A stretch of DNA of 48,663 nt from Phoronis ovalis (lineage: Eukaryota > Phoronida > Phoronidae): the NCBI GenBank assembly GCA_028565635.1, contig JAOXYB010036950.1, forward strand, positions 1 through 48,663, in the 5' to 3' direction. The translations under genes and the position numbers were made by a program. Numbering within the stretch: the stretch's first letter is position 1; the number at the start of each line of letters is the position of its first letter. The notes under the pieces were generated by a model that was given only the letters and a program-made list of their open reading frames with translations, did no database searches and was not told the DNA's origin. Positions 36,506 through 48,039 of this stretch are shown piece by piece.

Positions 36506-39500
36506 AAACTTTACACAAAAACTGCATAAATTATTAGAATAAAATATTAGAAGTGTGCAACGATTTGTATTCTGTCTACCCTTATACAATATATACAAGT
36601 CCCGTAAGGAGTAAGTTATTTTCAGCAGAGTATGGACCTAATAAAATTAACAATGTTAGTCAAAACAAATTAATAAATATAATATTAAATATGCACACAC
36701 TATGCACTGTCTGCATATTAATTATTAGAAATAATTACAAATAATTAAACATTTGTTATTCATTAGTTCTTGGGGGTCTTTATAAAGTAACATTTTGACT
36801 CTCAAAATGTAGGCTCACCACTTATGCTGTTGCTACATATTTAGTACTATATACTTTTATAAAGGTATGCAATATTTTCCAATCATTTTAAAACACTGAA
36901 TCCCAATTTCATTAAATAACATGTTGGCCTAAGTGGCATTATCATAACATGTGCCTATATTGTAAATATTCAATAAAGCCATTTGTCACCTCTGTTTCTA
37001 AACATACTAAATACAACACACAGGTAAAATATAATTATGTGAATATAAGTGTATAATAATTTTTTAATAATACAATTTTTGACTTTGGTAATTGCTTTTA
37101 AGTACACAAAACAAATTTAAAATTTTAAGATACAGTTATACTCTAGTAAAATTCAACAAATGTGCACTAATACTTAGTAGTATTGCTTATGAAAAGTGAA
37201 AGCAACTTAATCTGAATGTCTGCAACAACAGCTTAAAGACTAGCAAACTGCTGAATGCCATTTTTCTGATAATTTTTACTACCAATCTAACTAAAAATGA
37301 AACAAGTCCAATTTGCAATTAAATATATTGTAAACTTTTGGTTTGGTGGTTGAGGTATAAATCTGATTTAAAAACAAAAATTTGTTACTGCCTACTAACT
37401 GTAGTGTCATGAGGTACAATGGTATGATTTAAATACAATGTTAAAACAACCAAAAGTAGATTTTCAGTGACTGAACAGGATACAATTATAAAAATAAGGA
37501 ACAGACAAAAGTTATAAGTTTTCTATTTTAAGTACATAAGCATATCTGGTATAATTTACAAAATTGTACAGAACATGTTTCTGGCAATATGAAAATTCCA
37601 CATGTGATATTAATAGAAACATATAATTCAAATTATCTAACTGTTGGGCATCACAGGGATATCTTACAATTATCCAAGAATTTTAAATTTAATCTGTAAT
37701 TGGTGAAATTATGTTCAGTTTACAAAGGGTTTTAATGGCAAGTCTTCATATCCACAGAAATATGTGTTGATGATTAAGATCGGAAGCACTCATTTATATC
37801 TATTTCTTGTCTAGTCTCTTCCACAACTTACTCTCCAGAAAACTGTTGCATTATATTGTAACTTCTCCAATGTTTCTGTAAATACAAAGACAATAAGTTC
37901 ACATAGATTTGCTTTAATGTATGACAAAGATTCATAGATATGAGGTTTAGAAAAAGAAATATGCTATAACAAAGTTGAATTCATACATATTCAGCCTTTA
38001 TTTCAAAATGTTTAGTTAATAGTAGATCAATTTTTAATAACTCCCTATAAACTATATGTTTTGCTTGTGATTCCTGAAAAGGAAACAAATAAGTATTTAG
38101 TAGTGTTTTTATAAATGCTGCTGGATTGACTGGCTGCACTGTTGTGGAACTTGAAAGCAATATCGAAGTGTACATATTGTTTTTCCAACATAATTCAAAA
38201 GCTCATTTCATATCCATATTCATAACTTTAACACAATGTCAATGCTGAAAAGAAAACAAGCCCCAATACAAGATACATACATTTTATTACAGATTCCTCA
38301 TTTATTAACATTGACATCAGGTAACCATCAAAACTTTAATGTAAAACATTGAGGAATACATCAGTATTTGAAAATCAATATATCCTGCAGCTAATTTAAT
38401 TTATAAACAAATTGAAACATTTTGCAATATTCTACCTCAGAACTGACCTGCTAAGAATGTTTCTTTGAATTGAAGAGTTCCAGTATCTTTTTTGTTACAA
38501 CTTAAAAATGGTGCAATAAATACATTTGACATTCAAACAATTTTAAGTGCACATTTTTAGTTTAGACCAAAGTATAAGTTTTCATTAAGAGTATTAAGAT
38601 TTATATACATATGTGAAAATATACATTTAACATTTATTTTGGATATTTTGAAATCAGCAGGCAACTGACAACAGAGCTTAATGGAGAGAACTGTTTGGAT
38701 TTGGTAGAGACATTTGATGGGTTATATGATAAACAAGAAACATTTTAGAATTCCCTGAGGACTAGAATAACACAAAGGTGCCAACACTGCATTTAGAATA
38801 TTTCCTATATGGATTTATAGGTATGCTTAATTGGAGACATTTAGTTATTTGTTTGTAGTGGTTCCACATCACAAAGGTATTACTCAGCTAAACAAAATAA
38901 TCAAATTTTTAAAAGCTTTAGTTCTTTTCATTGCAACAGTTTTCAACGACATTATCAAAAAATGTTCAAGAGGACCAGGGCTATGTCATGTAGTATTTCT
39001 GTCCTATTTGGATATCATCATAAACTAATTCACAGTACAAAAATGTGTATACCCATCTAATAAAAGTTTATTTCAAAATTGCATAAGCAAATATCCCACA
39101 TGTGAAATAAACAACTGCTCAACTTTATGAAAATTGCTATCTAGTCAGCTATATAAATTTGATATGTCCTGGCCTCCAGGCTATATAAACCAGAAATCAG
39201 CTTTAAGTTTCTATATGATTTCTTGGCATTATGTAACAAATTATAAAGAAGCAAAACACTTGCAAGAAGTTGTCCTCTATGTGTGCTTACCAAAAATATT
39301 TTAAAGCTTATAGAAACTTCGCCTTTCATTTTGACAAAAAACGAACACAATTTTAATTTTTACTTATATAGGTTCAAGTCCTTTTTTGCAGTTTTAAGGA
39401 TATAATCATGCACCCCTGGTGGTCATTACGTGCCCGAATAAATAATACGTTCTTAGAATGTGAAATGGTGGACATGCAATTTATCAATTTTTTATCACCA

Positions 39501-42500
39501 TTATTTTCTTTCAAAAAATCCGAAACTTCTTGCTTTTTGCCAATTTTACAAAGAAAAAATGCTAATTTTACAAAGTTTGGTAACATAAATTCTGCCTACT
39601 CTCTAACTAGTATTAAGCGACCTTGCCTTCATTAAAAGTTGCATATTCTCAACTCTATATATTCATAAAACATATCTTGTAATGAAAATTAAAGATAAAA
39701 GGATATTACCCTCTGGGCCTGTTATATTGCATGACCATATACTTTCAAATCATACAAGTTACATAATTTTCCACATAAATGATTTTCTCTCACTACTAAA
39801 AATGATATAACGATAATTTTCATGTCAGTAAAATGTTGAAATTATATAGGCATATCTTATGCCCAGAGCAAAAAGATATAATTTTTCCAGTTTTTGTATA
39901 AATCTTAGTATGATGTAACTGATGTCTATTCCAGATTAGGATTCATCTAAATATTCACTTTAATGGGAAAAACAAATAATAATCTTTCTGAAAACAAATA
40001 GTAAATCTAAATTAAGATGCCCATAAACAGTTTTCAATTATTGAACAAGTTCATGAATTCTAGATGTTTATTTCTTCCAATAAAACAATATCTTTTGTCA
40101 AAACAATGTAATAGTGATAAAAAAATGTCTATACTCTATGATGCATATCTAAATTGACTACATTTCACCGAATTATAATATTATTTCATTAAATTGAATT
40201 AATTACAATCAATTCAATTAATTTCATTAGATATATAACTTGTGTAACACTACCTTGTCAACATTTGTAGTTGTACTGCAGTTGTTCACATATGTCAAAT
40301 CACTAAAAATTTTCAAAATCAGTAATTGGTAATTATGAAGAGAGCAATGAATATGAAATAAGCAGTTATTACTGATACATAATATAATACATATACGCTT
40401 CAGTAGCTTTGCAGCAGTATAACTGAAGGGAGTATATCATTATGTTGGAAAATTATCATAGGATGGGAATTGTTAGGTAATACACTAGAATAAGTACAGT
40501 TCATGTCAAGATTATAATATCTGTACTGACTATTAATTAAAGTTGAGTATTGGGAGTTAAACCTCTTTAATGGGGTGACATCTGGTGTCTCATACTTCTT
40601 TTAAAATTCTTAGTTTATGCCTTTATTTACAGTATAAAAATATGCAAGTCTTTTTTCTATATTTATTTGCAATGAGAAGCTTTTGTATAAGAAAATGGTG
40701 CTTCTGCTGGAATGTTTCGTTCATTTAGATCATTTCACTACATTGAATTACGTCCACGTACACATACATGCAAATAACAATTTTGGAGAATGCCGAGGCA
40801 TGGTACATTTTGAAATATTGAGAGAAAAAAATCTTTCTGAAGTCTTTACATGAAAAAGTGCAAAAATCATGATGATTGATGAGTAAAATATTATTTTTTT
40901 ACTTTTATTACTTTGTGTGTTAATTACCAATTCACAGACTAACTTTCAAGTGACAGATAACAATTTTTTTCTTGGTTAATAAGAATATATAACTTCATTA
41001 CTAAGTTATTTATATTCACATCTGCAAGCATAACATCACTGAGAGAATTATCAAAATGACATTACTGAACATTTGCACATTTATGAACTGTATATTATTG
41101 TGTATAATGCATAATATTCCTAATACAATCAACTAACTCTCTGTATTTAATTTAGTTTTCGATCATACGATTTAGTGCCATTGCTCATCGGAGTGAAAGT
41201 GTTGACAGCTTTCAAAAGAAATTTACAACAATTTGGTGATGGAGCAGAGGACTTTTAATAAGAAATTAGCAAATGTCAATATAAATGTGCCTGCACTCTT
41301 GAATGCCCTACTTTTTTAATTTGGGAACACTTCAATCTCAATTAAGATAAATAACACAAATTTTGACCATATAACAACTTTTTTTTCTAAATTAAGTATT
41401 TTTGCTGATGAAAGCATTAGCTATGATTTTTTTGACATCTTAACTGAGAACCTAGTTAACCTATATCTAACATTTTGCATTTTTAGTAACATTTGGAACA
41501 TAATTTTTTTCTAGTTTGGTTCAAAATCTGACTGCACTAAATTGAGTCCTCAAAATATAAAAACGCAAGCTATTTTTCATCACTGCATCATACCAGAAAT
41601 ATTGTACTCCAGCACATCAATAGAAATGAAATCATAAACACATTAAAAATATTGACAAATTTGATGAAGAACAAAATCAAATCTACCCAATTTATAAGCT
41701 TAATGATAGTCAGTAAATTAAAATGATAATCTTTAATGAATACAGTGTCACTGCCCTACAGACGTTATTCTCAAATTTGATAATAAAAGATATGGTCTTT
41801 ATGCATGTTAATATCTCTGTGCATTCCCCAAAAATATTATAGATTTTAGTTACCAAAATGTGTTAATAACAAATGAGTGAGCACAGATTTTTTAAAAGAT
41901 TTGAGTGAATAGTGTTTCAATATATTGTTACTCTCAATCCTTTTAAGGACAGTCTCGCCTGTTCTCATTTGCTTGTATCCCACAGACAAGTTCTCTACTT
42001 GAAACAAACTCATACTTGTGCCTGAAAGATACCATGACAATACAAACTACAGACCAACAACCAGAAACAGAAAACACTTAATCTACTACCTCAGAATTAA
42101 AATAAGAGGACACAAAAATGACTGGCTTGACAAAACTTGGATTGACAAACATGTTGTGAAATTCCACTTGCTAATATTGTTAAAACCAGAAATAAGATAT
42201 ACATTTTTAACAGAATATACCAAATTATCATTATCCAATAATTAATCCAAAAGAAAATCTGATAATATTGTCTTGATCAGTAATCTAAGTTATTACATAT
42301 AATTGGATGTGTAGGTCGTTAAATTCTATTAAATATATCATATTTGTAATCCTATCAAACTTAAGGAGTTGCATTAAAGTAATAACAAAGCATTTATTTT
42401 TATCAGAACAGTAACTATGTTAATAATAAAAGGATTCAATATAAAACACTATTTTGTTAAGTGGAATATGAATTTAATAATTTAGCAGTTCTCAACTAAA

Positions 42501-42936
42501 ATGTTTGGAGAATTCGTGACCATTTACAAAAAAAAATATTTTTGCCAAAAAAACCTTGGTAATTCTTAAGTAATAATAACGAAATGTTCGGTACTATCTC
42601 TTGTATTATCTTGTTATTGAATTACTAAATCTGACAAAGTGTACAGTTCAAGTATGTTTTGCCAATGGATACAAGCCTCATTAAAGTTGCTTGCAGATAC
42701 AAAGGTGAAAGTTACTGGACAAGCGAGAACTTGGTGGCTAAATGTAGTTTGTTATAAGGTATGACTATAGTGCTAGAGAAAGGTCTGAATTAAGAGGAGG
42801 CATTGAATCCACGTTGATATTGCATCTAAATGAATTGGACTAGATAAGGTGCCATTGACTGTTGGAAGTGAAGTCAAAGCATAATTATGCAACATTCATA
42901 TTAACTTATTTTACTTGTAATGGCTCTAAGACTCAC
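36506..42936 (-). other. Intergenic or zfp64 3' UTR / 3' UTR intron
   Basis: 6.4 kb of AT-rich sequence with no recognised coding exon. It lies between the paired polyadenylation hexamers and the donor just after the zfp64 stop codon. Depending on splicing it is a 3' UTR intron plus a terminal exon (37875 downward), or plain intergenic DNA. In the second case the zfp64 3' end would be near the AATAAA at 42393-42398. Small open frames such as 39374-39635 on both strands are not supported as genes. Confidence 0.3.
42393..42398 (-). promoter_or_regulatory. Candidate proximal zfp64 polyadenylation signal
   Basis: Minus-strand AATAAA, about 555 bases after the zfp64 stop codon, usable if the terminal exon is not spliced at 42936. 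It competes with the distal pair at 36478-36505. Confidence 0.35.
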
Positions 42937-42937
42937 C
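42931..42937 (-). other. zfp64: Splice donor in the zfp64 3' UTR
   Basis: TGAG|GTGAGT on the minus strand is a near-perfect donor located 14 bases beyond the stop codon. It implies either a 3' UTR intron, too close to the stop to trigger nonsense-mediated decay, or an alternative terminal exon. A candidate acceptor is TATTTACAG at 37875. Confidence 0.5.
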
Positions 42938-42950
42938 TCATTGTTCATCG

Positions 42951-43033
42951 TTACATGCGATCATCCGAAGATGCCCCTCTCTGTAAGTTATGATCATGAG
43001 AAAGATGCAGATTAGTCAGCTTATCATGGGAAC
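42951..43033 (-). CDS. zfp64: zfp64 last coding exon
   Basis: Acceptor TTTTTAG|GTTCCC; 83 nt, phase 1, ending HNLQRGASSDDRM and TAA at 42951-42953. Its first residues (G-S) repeat the start of the previous exon, and the composition matches the tail. A strong donor GAG|GTGAGT at 42937/42936 follows 14 bases after the stop. Confidence 0.7.
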
Positions 43034-46000
43034 CTAAAAATATAAATATTATATACATGTTCAGTGCTTACACCAGTATTCAAACCAAGTAAATATTATT
43101 TACATTTTAACTGTACATGTTTGGGGCCTTGCATAAAAATTATCATCTGGTCTAGCTAGGTACACACAAAAAAGTATGCATAACATGGATTACATAAGAA
43201 AATCATGTGTTCTTTATACAAGGGTACACTTATCACATAGCTGTTAGTTTCTCTTAGCAAGTATGATTGCTCGACATACTCAATAAGAAATACATATACT
43301 GTGTCAACAAATATATCCAATATTTCTCACAATGATCATACAGACCTAGCTTCCCTAAATCTTAGATATTTGTCACAAAATCTAAACCCACACATATAAC
43401 AATATCAACCCACACATATAACAATATCAACCCACACATATAACAATATCTAAACCCACACATATAACAATATCAACCCACACATATAACAATATCAACC
43501 CACACATATAACAATATCAACCCACACATATAACAATATCAACATGATCACCATGCAGGTTGTAAAAATACAACAAAACAATATGAAGTGCCAAACCTCT
43601 TTTGACACAATAAGTAGTATTGAAGGAAAGACATTATTATGAAATTTACCAGGCAAATGTGACAGTTGAATTCCTCTTGGATAATTGGGATGTGGTATAC
43701 CATGGCTTAAAGCATGAGGCATCTGACCCAGGTTTGCACCACTCAAAAGATCTTGCCTACCATTTAGAAGGGAACCTAAAAGATGCCAGATAAAATGCAT
43801 GATTACAGAGAGTCTGTTTATGACACAGGCTGCAATATATTCCAACATATCTATTTCCTATGATAGATTTAATTGCTAAGCATATATAAAACTATTGTTT
43901 ATTCAGACAAGCTACAATTAAAGGTTTCTTCCATTAGTGAACGGGATGCTTCTCATGACTTTTAATTAACCAAATCCTATGGTCAGTAGAAAGCAGCTAA
44001 GAGAAAGAGTCGGAAACATGTGTCTGATACATTTAATTCTAAATTTGACTAGGAATACATTACCTCCTAATGTTGGTTGTGGTACAACTGATTGCACTAA
44101 TTGTTGTTGAGGATGGATACCTCGCAATGTTTGTGATAAGGCTACACCAGACGGTGACTGTGACAGATGATATGCTGCGGAATACGATCCATGGGAGGAA
44201 ACAGAGCTTACTGGCAAATTTGGTACAAGGGATGTATTCTGAATATTTTGTTCAGCAGACATGTTGTGATTATTCTGTGTAAATCCTAACAAAGCATGCG
44301 CATCCTGTGCCCTTAGAATTGATGATTGTTGCAAGCCGAGATTTTGTGAAGACTGTTGATGAGCATGGTTATTTCCAACTCCAATGGTGTTGTAGTGAGA
44401 CGTTGACATATGGGAATTCACACTGCTTTGACTGGAGTTTTGTTGAGCGTGAACATGAATTGTGTTAGTGGGTGCAACAGACCGCATTGAACTTTGCTGA
44501 GTTACCTGCGGCATAAACGCTACGTTATGATTGATGTTCACACCACTAGATGGAGCTCGTTCGTATTCCCGACTCACACCAATCACCTGTTGTGCTTGAC
44601 TAGTAGCCATGTTAGATTGCTGAGTGCCAACAGTGTTCACAGATGATGTGGTAGAAGAAGTACTACCAACAATATCAGCTACAGCTGCATTGATTAAAGC
44701 ATTTGGTATAGGATAACTTAATTGCAACACAGCAAGCGCTGTGTTTTCCAAAGTTTTCTCCAATGTTTTTGCTTGCTCTCGATGCTGTCTCATGTGACTC
44801 CTCAATGAATCGTCACGAACAAATTCAGCATCACAATAATCACATTTGTAACACTTCTTACAAATAGCTTTTATACGTTGTGATTTTCCTTTTCCGCTGC
44901 CTGATCTCTGTTCTGCAGCTGATACTTCCTTTTGCTGAATTTCCTGGTTTGCATGGATGACATTATTTTCATTTACAACTAAAGACACAGGTACAGGATC
45001 TTGTTCCCCATCTACGCCAATTATTTGTAAACCTTCTCGTTCAATATGTCTCTTCACTTTGTACTTTTCAGGATGTTTCTTCTTTATATGAGTATACACA
45101 TTTCCTTTCTGTCTTGAGGTATACATGCAATATTCACATTTAAACGGCTTTTCGTTGCTATGTATTCGCATATGGTTCTTTAAGGCAGCCCTATTATGGC
45201 ACTGATACATGCAATCTTCAACTACACATTCTAAAGGTTTCGGTGGACCATGCATTTTTCGATGGTTCCGTAATACTTTTTTCGATGGAACACATTGGCC
45301 ACAGATGTCACATTCAAATTCGTTACCCATATTGTGATTAATTTTTGTGTGACTTTTCAGATTGCCTGAAAAAACAATACCATAAAACAGTATTTTTAAA
45401 TTCATTTTCAAAGCTTTTGCCACCGTAGTCTGCCTACAGAAGATACAGCTGCCCGACCCGAAGAACTACTGCAGAATACCCTAAGAAAAAAATTCAGAAG
45501 GAACAAATATTTAATATGGTGAGATTACAAATAATAAACATTACATGTGGTTTTTCTAAGTTAAAAGTTGCTAAACTATTATCCTAGGAAATGCTTTGGT
45601 CCTTAAAAGACCATTTGAGTAACAAACAGACTAGGAATTTTAAATGACTTAAAACATTTTGTAAATATACTGTTTTCCAAAATGATTGCTCTGGGCATAG
45701 TTTTCTAAAATTTAGTAGTGAAATGAAATACTTTAGTAATGCAAGCCACTGGGTCATGCTATAAAGGTTTTTAAAGCGATCTATAGTTATTTACTGTAGC
45801 ATTTTGCACATCTTCACCAGCTGGATACATCCTTTCATCTGACATTAATTTTTTAAGTTTTAAAAAATCAATAGAACTACATTATCACAGAAATGTTACA
45901 GTTTAATATTAACACGTCTCTTGTAAACCTTCAGGATTTGAATTGCTAGCTGAAGATGTCAAGGATGTTAGCCTAAATATGTCAAGATGTCAAGGATGTT

Positions 46001-47892
46001 TTAGCCTAAATACCCAAGCCTGTTATTAAAAGTAAAGGCATTTCCTTACTGTGTACTTTTTTCCAAAACCTTTGGTATCCATAAAAATCCTATAACTATG
46101 TGTGTGTGTGTGTACAAAGATAATTAAATCTACTGTGTTTGTGGATTACAAAAATTGATAATTGGCCATGAAACATGAACAGAGCAGAAGACAATTACCT
46201 TTAATACTACATCTGTATTCGCAGAAATCACATTTGTATGGTTTCTCTCCTGTATGCATGCGCATGTGACGTTTTAAATCTGAGTTGATTTTAAACCGTG
46301 CTGAACACACAGCACATGAGAATGGTGCATCTCCTGTGTGGGTGCGTAGATGAACTATCAACTGACTAGAATTTCTACTGGCATACGGACAAATTTGGCA
46401 CCTAAAAGTTAAAAGAATAAATATGACTTGCAATAGATTTATATTGTGAAATCTTAGTGTAGCATCAATGTCTGATACATTGTCAATACAATAGTCTTCT
46501 CACAGTTATTCCATCAGTTGATTTACCTTCTACTTCCTGTTTTTATATACTATGTGCAAACTGCCAATCAATTACACTATAAATAAAGGTTTATCTGAAT
46601 TTAAACAATCAGGAAACAAATTTTAGAAAAAGAACCTTTTGAGTACATGTTTTATATATATACTATATTATATATCATATCACCAGGAAAAAATTCTAAG
46701 CCTAACAGTTATTTTTAATTTTGATAAGTTTGTTATAATTCCTATTCAATGTATGCTTGGTTTGCACATGTAGTATTAGGGGGGAGACAGGAACAGCCAT
46801 GCACGAGAAGATTCTATTCCATTCCTTTTTAAAAGCGACTATGGCAAAGTACACTTTATAATAAGCAACAATTTCAATGTGTCTTGTTAACTATTTCAAC
46901 ACATCAAACAGAATTTGCTTCAAACTAGGAAACGTAGCGAATATTTTACTGTGAACTTTCAAGCACTATTAGTATTTTTCTTCAAACAAACAGAATAACC
47001 TTCGATTCACCTATCTTTCTTTCTTGTTTGACTTTATTACAAATATCAAGTATCTCAATTTAGGAAGTGTTATGTCAGATTCAAATATTTTAGAAGTAAG
47101 TTTTTCTTGAGACACTACATGTGCTTCAGGCTTTTTAACCTTGAAAAACTGAGTAGATGTTCAAATTTATTCACACTATATTTCTTCTGAAATACAAAAG
47201 TTTTCATACTTGAATTATAACTAGAGTCAAAACAGCAGCAATATATATGTGCTACATACTTGTAAGGCCTTTCTCCAGTATGGATTCTGTGATGCTTCCT
47301 CAGGCTACTACTATCTGCAGCTGAATAGTCACCTAAAACACAAAATTTTGTAAGATCACAGACTTTAATGTACACCTTTGGAGCCAATAACTCTGCATAC
47401 AGGACCTGATCCCATTAACTTAATACTACCCCACATCAATTCAAAGACATTTCAAACAGTATTATTTAAACTGAATTTTTATTACACTGGCATTCACACT
47501 AGATGTTCACAGTATGATTATGTGGCTTGCATTATGAAACAGACCTGCAAACAAATGATGCCCTTTTTTAAATACATTTCCTTTTACAGGGCTAGGAGTC
47601 TGGGTTGTATTGTGGTATGACACAATAATCTGGTAGATATACTTACACTCATTGCACTTGTATGGTTTTGACCCAGTATGTCCACGCATATGAATCTTCA
47701 GTTTATCATTTCTGGTAAATGTCTTTGCACAAATACAACACGCAAATGGTCTTTCTCCAGTGTGAACTCTTTTGTGACGTTCAAGGTCACGCTGATATTG
47801 TGTCGTAAATGAACAACCGTCATACTCACAGTTGAATTTACGAGAAAGTCGTGGTGTCCATGTTACCCCTTGGATTTTTGATGGGCTTAAAG
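42951..47892 (-). CDS. zfp64: ZFP64-like C2H2 zinc-finger protein, six coding exons, 5' end missing
   Basis: Join of 47647-47892, 47260-47332, 46199-46401, 44064-45365, 43650-43775 and 42951-43033 on the minus strand. Together these give 2033 nt and 677 visible residues, with consistent phases (1, 1, 2, 1, 1, 1 on entry). Ten C2H2 fingers by visible residue: 22-44, 52-72, 80-100, 108-128, 136-156, 164-185, 193-213, 221-243, 251-272, and after a spacer 349-369. Strings such as YSAADSSSLRKHHRIH, CPYASRNSSQLIVHLRTHTG, FKINSDLKRHMRMH and DDSLRSHMRQH match the order and wording of vertebrate ZFP64. So do the C-x4-C spacing of finger 1 and the isolated last finger. The C-terminal 300 residues are Gln/Ser/Asn/His-rich with no fingers, as in the family. 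The product is probably a nuclear transcription factor. The first visible codon is split, so at least one upstream coding exon exists; vertebrate ZFP64 has an N-terminal CCHC-like finger there. Confidence 0.92.
43034..43649 (-). other. zfp64: zfp64 intron with minisatellite
   Basis: 616-bp phase-1 intron between the last two coding exons; it contains the 22-bp tandem array at 43385-43540. Confidence 0.7.
43385..43540. repeat. 22-bp minisatellite, seven units
   Basis: Seven near-identical 22-bp units, each starting AACCCACACATATAAC and ending AATATC. Units 1-3 and 4-7 are separated by an extra TA. That creates the context ATCTAAACCC at the start of both blocks, so a 68-bp block (three units plus two bases) appears to have been duplicated. 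The near identity implies recent expansion. Confidence 0.95.
43650..43775 (-). CDS. zfp64: zfp64 exon in C-terminal tail
   Basis: Acceptor TTTTAG|GTTCCC and donor CCTG|GTAAAT; 126 nt, phase 1 in and out, so skipping it would keep the frame. It encodes a 42-residue tail piece rich in Gly, Leu, Pro and His (GANLGQMPHALSHGIPHPNY), continuing the composition of the previous exon. No domain. Confidence 0.75.
43776..44063 (-). other. zfp64: zfp64 intron
   Basis: 288-bp phase-1 intron within the low-complexity tail. No feature recognised. Confidence 0.75.
44064..45365 (-). CDS. zfp64: zfp64 large exon with fingers 6 (end) to 10 and Gln/Ser-rich tail
   Basis: Acceptor TTTTTTCAG|GCAATC and donor GGAG|GTAATG; 1302 nt, phase 1. 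It completes finger 6 (NLKSHTKINH) and encodes fingers 7 (C193-H213), 8 with C-x4-C (C221-H243) and 9 (C251-H272). A 76-residue spacer, finger 10 (C349-H369) and a low-complexity Gln/Asn/Ser/His-rich tail follow. Reading past the donor gives 33 more residues to a stop at 43966, a possible alternative C-terminus by intron retention. Confidence 0.93.
45366..46198 (-). other. zfp64: zfp64 intron interrupting finger 6
   Basis: 833-bp phase-1 intron. It contains a local direct duplication of about 28 bp (AGATGTCAAGGATGT...TAGCCTAAATA at 45954-45980 and 45985-46012) and a TG microsatellite (46099-46113). Confidence 0.85.
46199..46401 (-). CDS. zfp64: zfp64 exon with fingers 4-5 and half of finger 6
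   Basis: Acceptor CTTTTAG|GTGCC and donor AAAG|GTAATT; 203 nt, phase 2 in, phase 1 out. It encodes CQICPYASRNSSQ, finger 5 and CDFCEYRCSIKG. The intron interrupts finger 6 at the Gly-Asn that starts the recognition helix. Confidence 0.92.
46402..47259 (-). other. zfp64: zfp64 intron between fingers 3 and 4
   Basis: 858-bp phase-2 intron, the only non-phase-1 intron seen in either gene. AT-rich with a TA-rich tract near 46650-46680; nothing else recognised. Confidence 0.85.
47260..47332 (-). CDS. zfp64: zfp64 exon with finger 3
   Basis: Acceptor TTTTAG|GTGAC and donor ACAA|GTATGT; 73 nt, phase 1 in, phase 2 out. It encodes DYSAADSSSLRKHHRIHTGE and joins the neighbouring exons to restore both cysteine-containing flanks (CNEC-DYS and PYK-CQIC). 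Too short to be found without splice reasoning. Confidence 0.9.
47333..47646 (-). other. zfp64: zfp64 intron within finger 3
   Basis: 314-bp phase-1 intron that splits the codon of the second cysteine of finger 3. Open frames in it on both strands are incidental. Confidence 0.85.
47647..47892 (-). CDS. zfp64: zfp64 exon with fingers 1-2 (first visible coding exon)
   Basis: Acceptor ATTTTCAG|CTTTAAG and donor GAGT|GTAAGT; 246 nt, enters and leaves in phase 1. It encodes a basic lead-in (TWTPRLSRKFNC), finger 1 with C-x4-C spacing, finger 2, and the first cysteine of finger 3. The second cysteine of finger 3 is split across the splice. Confidence 0.9.
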
Positions 47893-48039
47893 CTGAAAAT
47901 AATTTTTATAATCACACTCTAATATTCATCTGACAAAATAACTGTCTCCTTAAATAAACCAATGTATTCAGTCACAACTAATGAAATACCTCAATAACAG
48001 ATATTTCACAAGTATACAAACAATAGACCTTATTAGAGT

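Noticed and set aside
37981-38175. Minus-strand open frame between sall and zfp64 as a further zfp64 exon
   Set aside because: No finger, no fit to the Gln/Ser-rich tail, and it lies after the in-frame zfp64 stop codon.
40180-40225. AT-rich palindromic stretch (AATTGAATT ... AATTCAATT)
   Set aside because: The inverted repeat is short and made of AATT words expected by chance in such AT-rich DNA.
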